From: Aquabacterium sp. OR-4 | Lineage (GTDB): Bacteria; Pseudomonadota; Gammaproteobacteria; Burkholderiales; Burkholderiaceae_C | Reading direction: 5' to 3' | Length of the DNA: 64,000 nt | NCBI RefSeq assembly: GCF_025290835.2 | Contig: NZ_JAOCQD020000001.1 | Span: 558,001 to 622,000 of the forward strand | Shown here: positions 63,340 through 64,000 of the stretch, piece by piece | Layout: each line of letters begins with the position of its first letter | Numbering within the stretch: the stretch's first letter is position 1 | Notes under the pieces: model-generated | What the model was told of the DNA's origin: nothing | What the model saw: the letters and a program-made list of their open reading frames with translations, nothing else | The model's database searches: none | Made by a program: the position numbers and the translations under genes

Positions 63340-64000
63340 TCAGCGCCAAGTGCTTGATGGGCCGGGCCCGGGCGTGTCGCCGGATGGCGACAGCGCGTCG
63401 GCCCCGTCGCGAAACAGCTGCGGCTGCAGGCCGTGGCGCTGCAGCAGGCGATAGAACTCGGTGCGGTTGCGCTGGGCCAGCCGCGCCGCGTCGGCCACCT
63501 GGCCGGCGGTGAGCTTGAGCAGGCCGATCAGGTAGTCGCGCTCGAACTGCTGGCGTGCGCTGGCGTAGTCGAGCACCGGCGCATTGGGCAGATGCAGCGC
63601 GCGCTGCACCAGCGACAGCGGCACCAGCGCGCCGGTGGCCAGCGCGCACACCTGCTCCACCGCGTTGTGCAGCTGGCGCACATTGCCGGGCCAGGGCGCC
63701 TGCACCAGGGCCTCGAGCGCCTCGGGCGCAAAGCCGTGCAGGGTCTTGCGGTAACGGCTGGCCAGGCTGTGCAGAAAGTGCTGGGCCAGCAGCACGATGT
63801 CTTCGCGGCGCTGGGCCAGCGGCGGCAGCGCCAGGCGCACGACGTTCAGGCGGTAGTACAGGTCGCTGCGAAACTGGCCGGCGGCCAGCGCCGCGTCGAG
63901 CTGGCGGTGGGTGGCCGACAGCACGCGCACATCCACCGCCAGGCTTTGCTCGGTGCCCACCGGGCGCACCTGGCGCTCCTGCAGCACGCGCAGCAACTTG
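63340..64000 (-). CDS. glrR: GlrR-type sigma-54-dependent response regulator (N-terminus beyond window)
   Basis: The C-terminal part of a sigma-54 activator, continuing beyond the right edge. The AAA+ end is visible (LLRVLQERQVRPVG, FRSDLYYRLNVVRLALPPL, WPGNVRQLHNAVEQV), followed by a Fis-type HTH (QVADAARLAQRNRTEFYRLL). These match E. coli GlrR (QseF) closely, including ARxQFExxYLxxLLxxTxG. The last 20 residues (ADALSPSGDTPGPGPSSTWR) extend past the family's usual end and are encoded by a GlrR-binding site (63375-63392). The BON-domain gene downstream is the likely target. The N-terminal receiver and GAFTGA are outside the window. Confidence 0.9.
   Translation of the reverse strand, partial: KLLRVLQERQVRPVGTEQSLAVDVRVLSATHRQLDAALAAGQFRSDLYYRLNVVRLALPPLAQRREDIVLLAQHFLHSLASRYRKTLHGFAPEALEALVQAPWPGNVRQLHNAVEQVCALATGALVPLSLVQRALHLPNAPVLDYASARQQFERDYLIGLLKLTAGQVADAARLAQRNRTEFYRLLQRHGLQPQLFRDGADALSPSGDTPGPGPSSTWR
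63375..63392. promoter_or_regulatory. GlrR-type enhancer site 2, inside the glrR reading frame
   Basis: TGTCGCCGGATGGCGACA matches TGTC-N10-GACA and the first site at 63310 (17 of 18 bases identical). It lies within the last 18 codons of the regulator gene, so coding and regulatory functions overlap. Its distance to the predicted start site is about 175-190 bp. Confidence 0.8.

Noticed and set aside
63310..63392. The two TGTCGCC/GGCGACA dyads as rho-independent terminators
   Set aside because: No T-run follows on either strand in the right place; position, spacing and the nearby -24/-12 fit enhancers better.

Overview
This 64-kb window is chromosomal DNA from a very GC-rich betaproteobacterium, most likely a Burkholderiales of the Rubrivivax/Leptothrix/Ideonella type. 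The grounds are the gene content (fur next to bamE, ptsN-hprK, leuS-lptE-holA, glnE/yhdP, PEP-CTERM proteins, a GlrR-type regulator) and codon third positions that are almost always G or C. I see no rRNA, tRNA, insertion sequence, prophage or CRISPR array. The high GC content creates very long antisense open frames; I treated those as shadows.

Layout. 1-4.6 kb: the end of a VanZ-family membrane protein gene cut by the window edge, an M14 carboxypeptidase and an MHFG-type PEP-CTERM protein. 4.7-15 kb: a multi-PAS hybrid histidine kinase, pyrF, purB, an M48 protease with a YjgN-like membrane protein, a DUF3667 protein and a sugar kinase. 15-19 kb: a lysine-catabolism unit (aldehyde dehydrogenase, lysine/saccharopine dehydrogenase, divergent Lrp regulator) beside an 88-bp hairpin repeat. 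19-28.6 kb: housekeeping and envelope genes: holA, lptE, leuS, exbD, exbB, dapB, bamE, fur, hprK, ptsN, hpf. 29-31.7 kb: two receiver-domain proteins, corA and a TonB-like protein.

31.7-39.2 kb: an eight-gene minus-strand operon (FAD oxidoreductase, DUF1365, cyclopropane-fatty-acid-synthase-like methyltransferase, chalcone-isomerase-like, GPH-type transporter, DUF3833, SDR, NTF2-like). It matches the lipid-modification core of the RpoE/ChrR singlet-oxygen regulons, but no rpoE-chrR pair is present here. A 321-bp upstream region rich in palindromes, a periplasmic glutathione peroxidase and a ferritin-like diiron protein lie beside it. 41-53 kb: GST, EamA transporter, rhombosortase, glnE, yhdP, an XRE regulator with a divergent membrane gene, and a nitrilase-family amidase. 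53-60 kb: a second hybrid kinase, a second MHFG-like PEP-CTERM protein, a fructokinase with a divergent ROK repressor around a clear AAATCAAG-TTG-CTTGATTT operator, and an AcoR-like regulator with no AAA+ domain. 60-64 kb: a second array (85-bp period) of the same hairpin repeat family, a UbiH-type monooxygenase, an aldo/keto reductase, a BON-domain protein and the end of a GlrR-type sigma-54 activator.

The strongest discoveries are: (1) a complete GlrR/sigma-54 circuit, with two TGTC-N10-GACA sites (one inside the glrR reading frame) upstream of a consensus -24/-12 promoter driving the BON-domain gene; (2) a three-hairpin intergenic repeat family in two tandem arrays 45 kb apart whose third hairpin differs on both arms in a way that keeps pairing; (3) nested dyads upstream of one MHFG PEP-CTERM gene and the presence of a diverged paralogue; (4) the palindrome-rich control region of the lipid-modification operon.
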